DNA of 19,384 bases from Streptomyces alboflavus. GTDB taxonomy: Bacteria > Actinomycetota > Actinomycetes > Streptomycetales > Streptomycetaceae. The translations under genes and the position numbers were made by a program. The stretch is taken from positions 1-19,384 of the forward strand of contig NZ_JNXT01000099.1 in assembly GCF_000716675.1 (NCBI RefSeq). Reading direction: 5' to 3'. The notes below the pieces were generated by a model, which worked only from the letters and a program-made list of their open reading frames with translations, searched no databases and was not told the origin of the DNA. This document shows, in pieces, positions 13,796 to 19,384 of the stretch. The stretch's first letter is position 1; each line of letters opens with the position of its first letter.

Positions 13796-13830
13796 CCCGC
13801 CCGCAACACCGCGCTTCCTTCACTGGCGGT

Positions 13831-14493
13831 ATGACGCGAACTCCCTCACCGGCCCGGACCGTGCCCCGCCGGACGCGCTGGCTCCTCGCCGTCGGCCTGT
13901 TGGTGGCCACGGCCCTCACCATCGCGGTCATCGACCGACAGTCACAGGGGTCCTCACCCCCGTCCTCCCTGTTACCCCCGGCCTCGTCCACCGGCCCTGG
14001 CCCGGACCACGCCCCGCACGGCGACCGCCGCGGCCCGGTCGACGAGGCCGACGGTGTCGTCCCCGACGACGTGACGGTCTACGACGACGGGATACCGGCC
14101 GTGGCCAAGCTCGACGAGAGCCTGCGCGACGCCCTCCGCGAGGCGGCGGACGACGCCGGGGACGACGACGTCGACTTCTACGTCAACAGTGGCTGGCGCT
14201 CCCCGGACTACCAGAACCGGCTCCTGCGCGAGGCCGTCGCCAAGCACGGCTCGAAGGACGAGGCCGCCCGCTGGGTGGCCACCCCGGCGACGTCCCCGCA
14301 CGTGGCGGGCGACGCGGTCGACATCGGGGACTCCGACGCCCAGGAGTGGCTGTCCGAGCACGGCGCCGCGTACGGGCTCTGCCAGATCTACCGCAACGAA
14401 CCGTGGCACTACGAACTGCGCGACCACGCGAGCGACCGCGGTTGCCCGCGCATGTACGCCGACCCCACCGAGGACCCAAGGACACGGCAGTGA
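13831..14493 (+). CDS. VanY-type D-alanyl-D-alanine carboxypeptidase
   Basis: The 220-aa protein is a zinc D,D-carboxypeptidase of the VanY/M15B family, which trims the terminal D-Ala of peptidoglycan stem peptides outside the membrane. An N-terminal helix (about residues 17-34) anchors or exports it, followed by a Ser/Pro/Gly linker. The catalytic domain shows GWRSPDYQNRL, the metal-binding S-x-H-x-x-G-x-A-x-D motif (SPHVAGDAVD; H157, D164) and EPWH (E190, H193). ATG 13831 is used; its ribosome site is poor. It is divergent from the two-component operon and overlaps the next gene as GTGA. Regulation by the adjacent response regulator is inferred. It could affect glycopeptide susceptibility, but no vanHAX genes are present. 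Confidence 0.92.
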   Translation: MTRTPSPARTVPRRTRWLLAVGLLVATALTIAVIDRQSQGSSPPSSLLPPASSTGPGPDHAPHGDRRGPVDEADGVVPDDVTVYDDGIPAVAKLDESLRDALREAADDAGDDDVDFYVNSGWRSPDYQNRLLREAVAKHGSKDEAARWVATPATSPHVAGDAVDIGDSDAQEWLSEHGAAYGLCQIYRNEPWHYELRDHASDRGCPRMYADPTEDPRTRQ

Positions 14494-15599
14494 CCAGCAC
14501 CATCACCAACGCACCCACAGACGCACCTACAGACGCACCCACAGGTACGGGCACAGGTACCGACCCCGGCCCCGGCACCCCGCCCTGGCGCTCCGCCCTC
14601 CGCCAGGCCAAGCACGCCTGCACCCGCCCCGGCCCCTGGAAACGCGGCCCGCTCCTCACCGCACTCGCCCTCCTCCTCGGCCTCTTCCTGCTCCTGCACG
14701 GGTGGATCCCGAACCGGGTCGGGAACCTCGGCAGCCTCGTGGAGACCTTCCTGCCGTGGTTCGGCCTGTTCGTCCCCGTGCTGCTCGCCGGGGCGCTCTG
14801 GCGCCGCTCCGCCGCCGCGCTGTGCGCGCTGCTCCTTCCGCTCACGGTGTGGCTGCACCTCTTCGGCGGGCTGCTCGTCGACAAGTCCCACGGCGGCGGC
14901 GACCTGACCGTGGTCAGCCACAACGTCGGCGCGGAGAACCCCGACCCGGCGGGCACCGCCCGCGACCTGGTCGCCTCCGGCGCGGAGGTGCTGGCCCTCG
15001 AGGAGATCAGCGCGCAGGCGAAGCCGCTGTACGAGAAGGCGCTGGCGAAGGCGTATCCGCACCACACGGTGCAGGGCACGGTCGGGCTGTGGAGCAAGCT
15101 GCCGCTGTCGGACGCCCGGCCGGTCGACACCGAGCAGGACGTGGGGCCCCTGGGGGACGCCAAACCGGCCGACGCCGTGTTGGCGGACACCCGGGCGCTA
15201 CGCGCCACGGTGGCCACGGACCAGGGCCCGCTGGCGGTCTACGTGGCCCACCTGGGGTCCGTGCGGGTGGTGCCCGGGGAAGGCTTCGCGACCGGGCACC
15301 GGGACCGGGGCGCGCGGGCCCTCGCCAAGTCCGTCGCCGCCGAGCGCAACGAGCGGGTGGTGCTGCTCGGCGACATGAACGGCACCTTGGACGACCGCGC
15401 CCTCGCGGGCCTCACCTCGCGCATGGACTCGGCCCAGGAGAAGGCCGGGGACGGCTTCGGCTTCACCTGGCCGGCGAAGTTCCCGGTCGCCCGCATCGAC
15501 CAGATCCTGGTGCGTGGCGTACAGCCGCAGGCCGCCTGGACGCTCCCGGCCACCGGCAGCGACCATCTGCCGGTGGCCGCCGCGATCGACTACCGATGA
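14490..15599 (+). CDS. Membrane-anchored endonuclease/exonuclease/phosphatase (EEP) family protein
   Basis: The 369-aa protein has a Thr/Pro/Asp repeat N-terminus, three predicted membrane helices (about residues 53-70, 87-103, 108-129) and an EEP-superfamily domain from about residue 138. The domain shows the metallophosphoesterase signatures VSHNVG, LEEIS (metal-binding Glu), VAHLGS, GDMNG, RIDQILV and SDHLPVAA. Membrane topology places the domain probably outside the cell. Substrate is unknown: family members cleave DNA, phospholipids, inositol phosphates or diphospho-lipids. The GTG start overlaps the vanY stop, with AAGGA seven bases upstream, so the two are co-expressed; an action on envelope lipids or nucleic acids near the wall is inference. 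Confidence 0.9.
   Translation: MTSTITNAPTDAPTDAPTGTGTGTDPGPGTPPWRSALRQAKHACTRPGPWKRGPLLTALALLLGLFLLLHGWIPNRVGNLGSLVETFLPWFGLFVPVLLAGALWRRSAAALCALLLPLTVWLHLFGGLLVDKSHGGGDLTVVSHNVGAENPDPAGTARDLVASGAEVLALEEISAQAKPLYEKALAKAYPHHTVQGTVGLWSKLPLSDARPVDTEQDVGPLGDAKPADAVLADTRALRATVATDQGPLAVYVAHLGSVRVVPGEGFATGHRDRGARALAKSVAAERNERVVLLGDMNGTLDDRALAGLTSRMDSAQEKAGDGFGFTWPAKFPVARIDQILVRGVQPQAAWTLPATGSDHLPVAAAIDYR
14509..14556. repeat. 4 x 12-bp tandem repeat coding an APTD tract
   Basis: Units ACGCACCCACAG at 14509, 14521, 14533, and a degenerate unit at 14545, encode the repeated Ala-Pro-Thr-Asp tract at the N-terminus of the EEP protein. In-frame repeat likely to vary in number. Confidence 0.7.
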
Positions 15600-15646
15600 G
15601 TTTTCCCCTGGCGCGCGGTCTGAATAGTCAGAGATCATGACGGGCA

Positions 15647-15695
15647 CCGGACGCCGAGTCCGGAGCCCTCCGAGAACGTCCGGCGCCCTCCGGAC
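15647..15695 (+). promoter_or_regulatory. Competing hairpins upstream of the RibD-C-like gene
   Basis: Four short segments can pair: CCGGAC (15647-15652) with GTCCGG (15658-15663), and GTCCGG (15678-15683) with CCGGAC (15690-15695). Alternatively GTCCGGAG (15658-15665) pairs with CTCCGGAC (15688-15695) over 8 bp. The ribosome site GAGGA and ATG 15716 follow directly. Such mutually exclusive pairings could form an attenuator, or simply tandem terminator hairpins of the EEP gene. Confidence 0.4.
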
Positions 15696-15715
15696 CGAGC
15701 CACCGAGGACCTTCG

Positions 15716-16288
15716 ATGCGCACTCTGATCAGCACCGCCTTCATCTCGCTCGACGGCGTCGTCGAGGCCCCGGGCGGCGAGCCCGGCTACCGGAACACCG
15801 GCTGGACCTTCAAGGACGTCGAGTTCCTGCCCGAGGCGTACGAGATCAAGGAACGGGAACAGCGGGAGTCCGCCGCGCTGCTGCTCGGCCGGACCAGCTA
15901 CGAGGCGTTCAGCCCCGTGTGGCCCGGCATGGCGGAGTTCGCGGACTACAAGGTGATGCCGAAGTACGTCGTCTCCACCACCCTCACCGAGGGCGACCTG
16001 GTGACGGACTGGGGCGAGACCACGATCCTGCGCTCCCTCGACGACGTCGCCGCCCTGAAGGAGACCGAGGGCGGCCCGATCATCGTCCACGGCAGCGCCA
16101 CCCTGAACCACTCGCTGTCGGACGCGGGCCTCATCGACCGCTACCACCTGCTCGTCTTCCCGCTGCTCCTCGGCGCGGGCAAGCGGCTCTTCAGCAGCAC
16201 GGACAAGGACACCCAGAAGCTGAAGCTGGTCGAGTACGAGGCGTACGCCAACGGGCTGCAGAAGAACGTCTTCGACGTCGTCCGCTAG
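15716..16288 (+). CDS. Dihydrofolate reductase / RibD C-terminal-like family protein
   Basis: The 190-aa protein belongs to the RibD C-terminal (dihydrofolate-reductase-like) family, presumably an NADPH-dependent reductase with unknown substrate. Signatures are the N-terminal STAFISLDGVVEAPGG, LLLGRTSYEAF with the following W-P, KYVVSTTL, and the nucleotide-binding IIVHGSATLNHSL. The end segment HLLVFPLLLGAGKRLF is also typical. AGGA lies just upstream of ATG 15716. The preceding 116 bases carry hairpins and a small palindrome TCTGA-ATAG-TCAGA (15619-15632), so the gene may have its own promoter. Converges with the DUF5063 gene across a strong terminator. Confidence 0.92.
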   Translation: MRTLISTAFISLDGVVEAPGGEPGYRNTGWTFKDVEFLPEAYEIKEREQRESAALLLGRTSYEAFSPVWPGMAEFADYKVMPKYVVSTTLTEGDLVTDWGETTILRSLDDVAALKETEGGPIIVHGSATLNHSLSDAGLIDRYHLLVFPLLLGAGKRLFSSTDKDTQKLKLVEYEAYANGLQKNVFDVVR

Positions 16289-16300
16289 CACCCGTCCGCC

Positions 16301-16320
16301 GGGTCGGCGCGTGCCGACCC
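16301..16320. terminator. Bidirectional terminator hairpin
   Basis: GGGTCGGC-GCGT-GCCGACCC is a perfect 8-bp stem with a 4-base loop, placed between the convergent RibD-C-like gene (stop 16288) and the DUF5063 gene (stop 16347). It suits both directions. Confidence 0.75.
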
Positions 16321-16346
16321 GCACCCGTCCCCGCCTCGGACAGGCC

Positions 16347-17006
16347 CTAGGTCGCCGGGCGCAGCCCCAGCGGGCCCGCGATCTCCTCGGCCATGACCTT
16401 GCCCGCCTCCTCGGCGAGGGCGTCCTCCATCAGGTCCTCGTCGGTGTCCAGGCCGTCGAGGTCGTCCAGGGGCTGGTTGAGCCGGACGTGGGCGACCAGG
16501 GACTGCAGGGCGCGCAGGCACGCGGACGCGGTGGAGCCCCAGTTGGAGAAGTACGAGAACTGCCACCACCACAGGGCCTCCGTGGTGCGGCCCTCGCGGT
16601 AGTGCGCGAGGCCGTGGCGCAGGTCCGTGAGGACGTCGGCGAGGTCGTCGGAGATCCGGCAGGCCACGGGAGCCTTGCGGGGCTCGTAGGGGTCGAAGAC
16701 CTCGGAGTAGACGTCGATGGGGTCGAGCAGCCGGGCCAGGCTCTCGCGGAGGTCGTCGACGTCCGCCTCCGGGCCGAGGTCCGGTTCGTACCGCTCGTCG
16801 GGGACGATGTCCTCGTGCGCGCCGAGGCGGCCGCCCGCGAGCAGCAGCTGGGAGACCTCAAGGAGCAGGAAGGGGACGGCCGAGTCCGGCTCGTCGCCCT
16901 TGGCGATCTCCGTGACCGCGACGATGAAGCTCTCGATCTGGTCCGAGATCTGGACGGCGAAGTCGTCCGGGTCCTGGGTGATCGCGTGCAGCGTGGCGTC
17001 AGACAT
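16347..17006 (-). CDS. DUF5063 family protein
   Basis: The 219-aa protein matches DUF5063, a family of unknown function typically found next to recR in actinobacteria. It is acidic and helical, with conserved aromatic segment [15 protein letters not shown] and [14 protein letters not shown] near the end. There are no membrane helices or metal motifs. The ATG lies inside recR (8-base overlap, ATGTCTGA), so it is translated with recR and may help recombination repair, but no activity is known. Confidence 0.9.
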   Translation of the reverse strand: MSDATLHAITQDPDDFAVQISDQIESFIVAVTEIAKGDEPDSAVPFLLLEVSQLLLAGGRLGAHEDIVPDERYEPDLGPEADVDDLRESLARLLDPIDVYSEVFDPYEPRKAPVACRISDDLADVLTDLRHGLAHYREGRTTEALWWWQFSYFSNWGSTASACLRALQSLVAHVRLNQPLDDLDGLDTDEDLMEDALAEEAGKVMAEEIAGPLGLRPAT

Positions 17007-17598
17007 CTAGGAGTCGTCTCCCCTCGAAGGCGCGGCCCAGGGTGACCTCGTCCGCGTATTCCAGATCTCCCCCGACCGGGAGTCCGCTGGCCAGTCGGGT
17101 CACTTTCAGGCCCATGGGCTTGATCATGCGCGCGAGGTACGTCGCCGTGGCCTCGCCCTCCAGGTTCGGGTCCGTGGCCAGGATCAGCTCGGTGACCGTG
17201 CCGTCGGCGAGGCGCGCGAGGAGTTCCCTTATCCGCAGGTCGTCCGGGCCCACGCCCTCGATCGGGCTGATCGCGCCGCCGAGGACGTGGTAGCGACCAC
17301 GGAACTCACGGGTCCGCTCGATCGCCACGACGTCCTTCGGCTCCTCCACGACACAGATCACGGAGGGGTCGCGGCGCGGGTCGCGGCAGATGTTGCACAG
17401 CTCTTCCTGCGCGACGTTCCCGCAGGTCGCGCAGAAGCGGACCTTGTCCTTGACCTCAAGGAGGGCGTGCGCGAGCCGGCGGACGTCCGTGGGCTCGGCC
17501 TGGAGGATGTGGAAGGCGATCCGCTGCGCGCTCTTGGGACCGACGCCGGGCAGCCTGCCCAGTTCGTCGATGAGGTCCTGGACCACGCCTTCGTACAC
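16999..17598 (-). CDS. recR: Recombination mediator protein RecR
   Basis: The 199-aa protein is complete. It has a helix-hairpin-helix ([19 protein letters not shown], residues 14-32), a C4 zinc finger (C56, C59, C68, C71), and a TOPRIM domain beginning [10 protein letters not shown] with [12 protein letters not shown] further on. RecR works with RecO/RecF to load RecA on gapped DNA. The GTG start has AGGAAGG six bases upstream. Together with ybaB upstream it is the usual ybaB-recR pair. Confidence 0.97.
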   Translation of the reverse strand: MYEGVVQDLIDELGRLPGVGPKSAQRIAFHILQAEPTDVRRLAHALLEVKDKVRFCATCGNVAQEELCNICRDPRRDPSVICVVEEPKDVVAIERTREFRGRYHVLGGAISPIEGVGPDDLRIRELLARLADGTVTELILATDPNLEGEATATYLARMIKPMGLKVTRLASGLPVGGDLEYADEVTLGRAFEGRRLLDV

Positions 17599-17751
17599 GG
17601 ATTGCCTTCCTGTCTCCGGCCGCCGGGCCTCGGCCTGCCGGATCTTCGGTTGTTCAGTCTTCGGGGCTCAGGGAGCTTTTGTACGTACCGTAGTTGGCCG
17701 TCGGCCGACATAGAAGGGAAGCGGAGGCCACAACGGCGGCCCGGCCGCGAC

Positions 17752-17767
17752 CCCGCCACACGGCGGG
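17752..17767 (-). terminator. Hairpin after ybaB
   Basis: CCCGCC-ACAC-GGCGGG, a 6-bp stem immediately downstream (8 bases) of the ybaB stop on the minus strand. It may end or attenuate transcription between ybaB and recR. Confidence 0.4.
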
Positions 17768-17774
17768 CGCGACC

Positions 17775-18116
17775 CTAGAACGGCAGGCCGGGGATGCCGC
17801 CGCCACCGAGCCCCTGCGCGAGCGGGCCCAGCTTCTGCTGCTGCAGCGCCTGAGCGTTCTCGTTCGCCGCCTGCACCGCCGCGACCACCAGGTCCGCGAG
17901 GGTCTCCGTGTCTTCCGGGTCCACCGCCTTCGGGTCGATCACGAGGCCGCGCAGCTCGCCCGAGCCGTTGACCGTCGCCTTGACGAGGCCGCCGCCCGCC
18001 TGGCCCTCGACCTCGGTCCTGGCGAGCTCCTCCTGCGCCTTGGCGAGGTCCTGCTGCATCTTCTGGGCCTGCTGGAGCAGCTGCTGCATGTTGGGCTGGC
18101 CACCACCGGGGATCAC
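17775..18116 (-). CDS. YbaB/EbfC family nucleoid-associated protein
   Basis: The 113-aa protein is a YbaB/EbfC-type DNA-binding protein: N-terminal coiled helix with [20 protein letters not shown], a beta core ([18 protein letters not shown]), and a C-terminal helix ([20 protein letters not shown]) with a Gly-rich tail. It forms dimers and binds DNA; its genes usually sit upstream of recR, as here (176 bases). The GTG start has AGGAG six bases upstream. Confidence 0.95.
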   Translation of the reverse strand: MIPGGGQPNMQQLLQQAQKMQQDLAKAQEELARTEVEGQAGGGLVKATVNGSGELRGLVIDPKAVDPEDTETLADLVVAAVQAANENAQALQQQKLGPLAQGLGGGGIPGLPF

Positions 18117-18385
18117 GATCAGCTCCTGGTTCCTCTGGTCCGTATGGCGGGATTTTCCCGTCTGGCACGAGCCTACGTGGTCACTGCCGCACGCGCCCCA
18201 GCACTCCGGCCGCCACTCTTTCGGGTGAGATTGCCCCAGCTCCTATACCTGATCAAGCGACCCTTCCAGGCGGAAAAGCCGCGAAAACTGCCGCATAGCC
18301 ACCCATTGGGCGGTAGGACTGGTTGCCGCGCAGCGGCACCAGCCAATTACGTTGCGCCACTATGCGGAAGCCGAGGGAGTGCCGG

Positions 18386-19147
18386 GTGAGCCACCAGCCG
18401 GAGATGCAGCCTGAGGGGGTGCCCCACGACGGGGACGGGGCCGGTGCGGGGACGCCCGGGGCGGCGCCCGGCGACCTGGTGGGGCGATCGTTTCCGCAGG
18501 GCGACTGGGGAGAGCCCGCCGAGCGCCTCGACGAGCTGTACCGGTGGGTGGAGCGCGGGGCCCTCGACACCGCCGCGTGGTATCTGCGCGACCGCACGCG
18601 CAAGCGGCTCGGGGCGCGGCTGCTGCGGGGCGGGGCCGCGCTCGGCGCCGCCGGGGCGGGGGTGCTGCCGCTGCTCGATCTCGCCGGGGGCGTGGGCGGG
18701 GTCGCCACCTGGGGATTCGTTTCGCTGCTCGCCGGGGTGGCATGTGTGGGGTGCGACCGGTTCTTCGGGCTCACCTCCGGGTGGATAAGGGATGTCGCCA
18801 CCGCGCAGGCCGTGCAGCGGCGGTTGCAGGTGCTGCAGTTCGACTGGGCCTCGGAGAGTGTGCGGGAGGTGCTCGGGCCCACGGAGGGGACCGCCAGTGA
18901 GGCGGCCGAGCGGTGTCTTGGGGTGTTGCGGCGGTTCACGGAGGACGTGACGGAGCTTGTTCGGGCCGAGACGGCCGACTGGATGGTGGAGTTTCGGGGT
19001 GGGCCTGCGCCGCTGGTCATGCAGGGGGCTGTTCCTGGCGGGGGCGCCGGGGTGGCTCGGGAGGGCGGCGGTGGGCCCGGGCGGTTTCCGTTGCCGCCCG
19101 GGGCCCGGCCGAACATGCCTCGGCAGCGGCCGCCGGAGCCGCGGTAG
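18386..19147 (+). CDS. SLATT domain-containing membrane protein
   Basis: The 253-aa protein matches SLATT-family proteins (two membrane helices plus a C-terminal helical tail), here near residues 82-99 and 106-125 after an acidic N-terminus (GDWGEPAERLDELYRWVERG). The conserved block after the helices reads GLTSGWIRDVATAQAVQRRL and VLQFDWASESVREVLG; the C-terminus is Gly/Pro-rich. SLATT proteins are predicted pore-forming effectors linked to nucleotide-activated conflict systems, but this one stands alone beside recR-ybaB. GTG 18386 with GAGGGAG upstream is preferred. ATG 18362, with TACGTT eight bases upstream, could give a leaderless form. Confidence 0.85.
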   Translation: MSHQPEMQPEGVPHDGDGAGAGTPGAAPGDLVGRSFPQGDWGEPAERLDELYRWVERGALDTAAWYLRDRTRKRLGARLLRGGAALGAAGAGVLPLLDLAGGVGGVATWGFVSLLAGVACVGCDRFFGLTSGWIRDVATAQAVQRRLQVLQFDWASESVREVLGPTEGTASEAAERCLGVLRRFTEDVTELVRAETADWMVEFRGGPAPLVMQGAVPGGGAGVAREGGGGPGRFPLPPGARPNMPRQRPPEPR

Positions 19148-19189
19148 CGGCCCTGCCGGGGGGCTCCCCAATCCCGCCCCTTCCCGAAA

Positions 19190-19208
19190 CTGGGGGCTCC
19201 GCCCCCAG
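19190..19208. terminator. Hairpin of the intergenic repeat, between convergent genes
   Basis: CTGGGGGC-TCC-GCCCCCAG, an 8-bp stem with a 3-base loop, 43 bases after the SLATT stop. It is followed by two further hairpins (19221-19233 and 19235-19253), all part of the intergenic repeat, and lies between convergent coding regions. Confidence 0.75.
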
Positions 19209-19220
19209 ACCCCCGTAATC

Positions 19221-19257
19221 GGCGCTTCGCGCCTCGTCCTCAAACGCCGGACGGGCT
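19221..19257 (-). repeat. Streptomyces intergenic hairpin repeat, copy 3 (inverted)
   Basis: On the minus strand this reads AGCCCGTCCGGCGTTTGAGG and on, the same core as copies 1 and 2 except CTTGA to TTTGA in the loop. The CGTCC/GGACG stem is kept (19235-19239 with 19249-19253), and the companion hairpin is GGCGC-TTC-GCGCC (19221-19233). Confidence 0.75.
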
Positions 19258-19266
19258 AAGAGTTGC

Positions 19267-19384
19267 TCAGCTGTAGATGATCATCGAGCCCTGCGCCAAG
19301 CTCCTCGTCGTCGCCGCGTGCAAACCCAGCCAGACATGGCGTTCGCGGGCGAAGGGGCTCGGGTCGTGCGGGGGTGGGGTGGCG
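19267..19384 (-). CDS. C-terminal fragment of an unidentified protein (runs off the window)
   Basis: The minus strand has an open frame from the window edge to a TGA at 19267-19269, about 38 codons, ending LHAATTRSLAQGSMIIYS. Its codon pattern is GC-rich at third positions and it sits directly beyond a terminator repeat, as a real 3' end would. The family cannot be told from so little sequence. Confidence 0.5.
   Translation of the reverse strand, partial: ATPPPHDPSPFARERHVWLGLHAATTRSLAQGSMIIYS

Noticed and set aside
13381..13830. N-terminal extension of VanY back to 13381
   Set aside because: It overlaps the response regulator antisense and has no signal sequence; the ATG at 13831 gives a normal secreted VanY with a membrane anchor.
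13831..15599. Vancomycin resistance cluster
   Set aside because: Only a VanY-type enzyme and a two-component system are present; vanH, vanA and vanX are absent, and such VanY-like enzymes are common in Streptomyces.
17693..17709. GTTGGCC-GTC-GGCCGAC inverted repeat before recR as a regulator site
   Set aside because: The stem depends on a G-U pair on one strand and a mismatch on the other, and no promoter is identifiable nearby; too weak to call.

Overview
The window is high-GC DNA with strong third-position GC bias, GTG starts, ATGA/GTGA gene overlaps and actinobacterial protein families (SigE-family sigma factor, XRE/DUF5753 plus DUF397, DUF5063, SLATT, recR-ybaB near ask-asd). This points clearly to a Streptomyces chromosome or a very close relative. 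No rRNA, tRNA or CRISPR array was seen.

Layout. (1) 1-1020: two copies of a Streptomyces intergenic hairpin repeat, then a SURF1-like cytochrome oxidase assembly gene (+). (2) 1087-3287 (-): a SigE-family ECF sigma factor, translationally coupled to a 514-aa single-pass membrane protein that sits where an anti-sigma factor would but has no zinc anti-sigma motif. (3) 3724-6053 (-): aspartokinase (ask, with a likely internal beta-subunit start) and aspartate-semialdehyde dehydrogenase (asd), a coupled operon for the aspartate family of amino acids. (4) 6290-7646 (-): a vapB-vapC-type toxin-antitoxin pair followed by a Uma2-family nuclease-like gene. (5) 7741-10523: a winged-helix/zinc-ribbon protein (-), a DUF397 protein and its XRE/DUF5753 partner (-), and a divergent Prim-Pol-like small protein (+). 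(6) 10524-11943: an unrecognised 351-aa repeat protein (+), followed by a clear IS5-type transposase remnant and preceded by a possible second transposase scrap. (7) 11930-15599: a response regulator/histidine kinase operon (-) divergent from a VanY-type D,D-carboxypeptidase and a membrane-anchored endonuclease/exonuclease/phosphatase (EEP) protein (+). The shared 87-bp intergenic region holds direct repeats that look like response-regulator sites. (8) 15716-16288: a RibD-C/dihydrofolate-reductase-like protein (+). (9) 16347-18116 (-): ybaB, recR and a DUF5063 gene, a conserved DNA repair cluster. (10) 18386-19147: a SLATT-domain membrane protein (+), then the intergenic hairpin repeat again in inverted orientation and the 3' end of an unidentified gene (-).

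From family knowledge, ask-asd and recR-ybaB are close neighbours in many actinobacteria. Here about 10 kb of accessory genes (6290-16288) separates them: toxin-antitoxin, XRE/DUF397, transposase scraps, a two-component system and orphans. The best candidates for undescribed biology are the 351-aa repeat protein with an aromatic amphipathic C-terminus (10761-11816), the sigma factor with its atypical membrane partner, the two-component/VanY/EEP divergon with a likely leaderless regulator mRNA, and competing hairpins upstream of the RibD-C gene. All functional assignments rest on reading translated sequence only; no database search was run.
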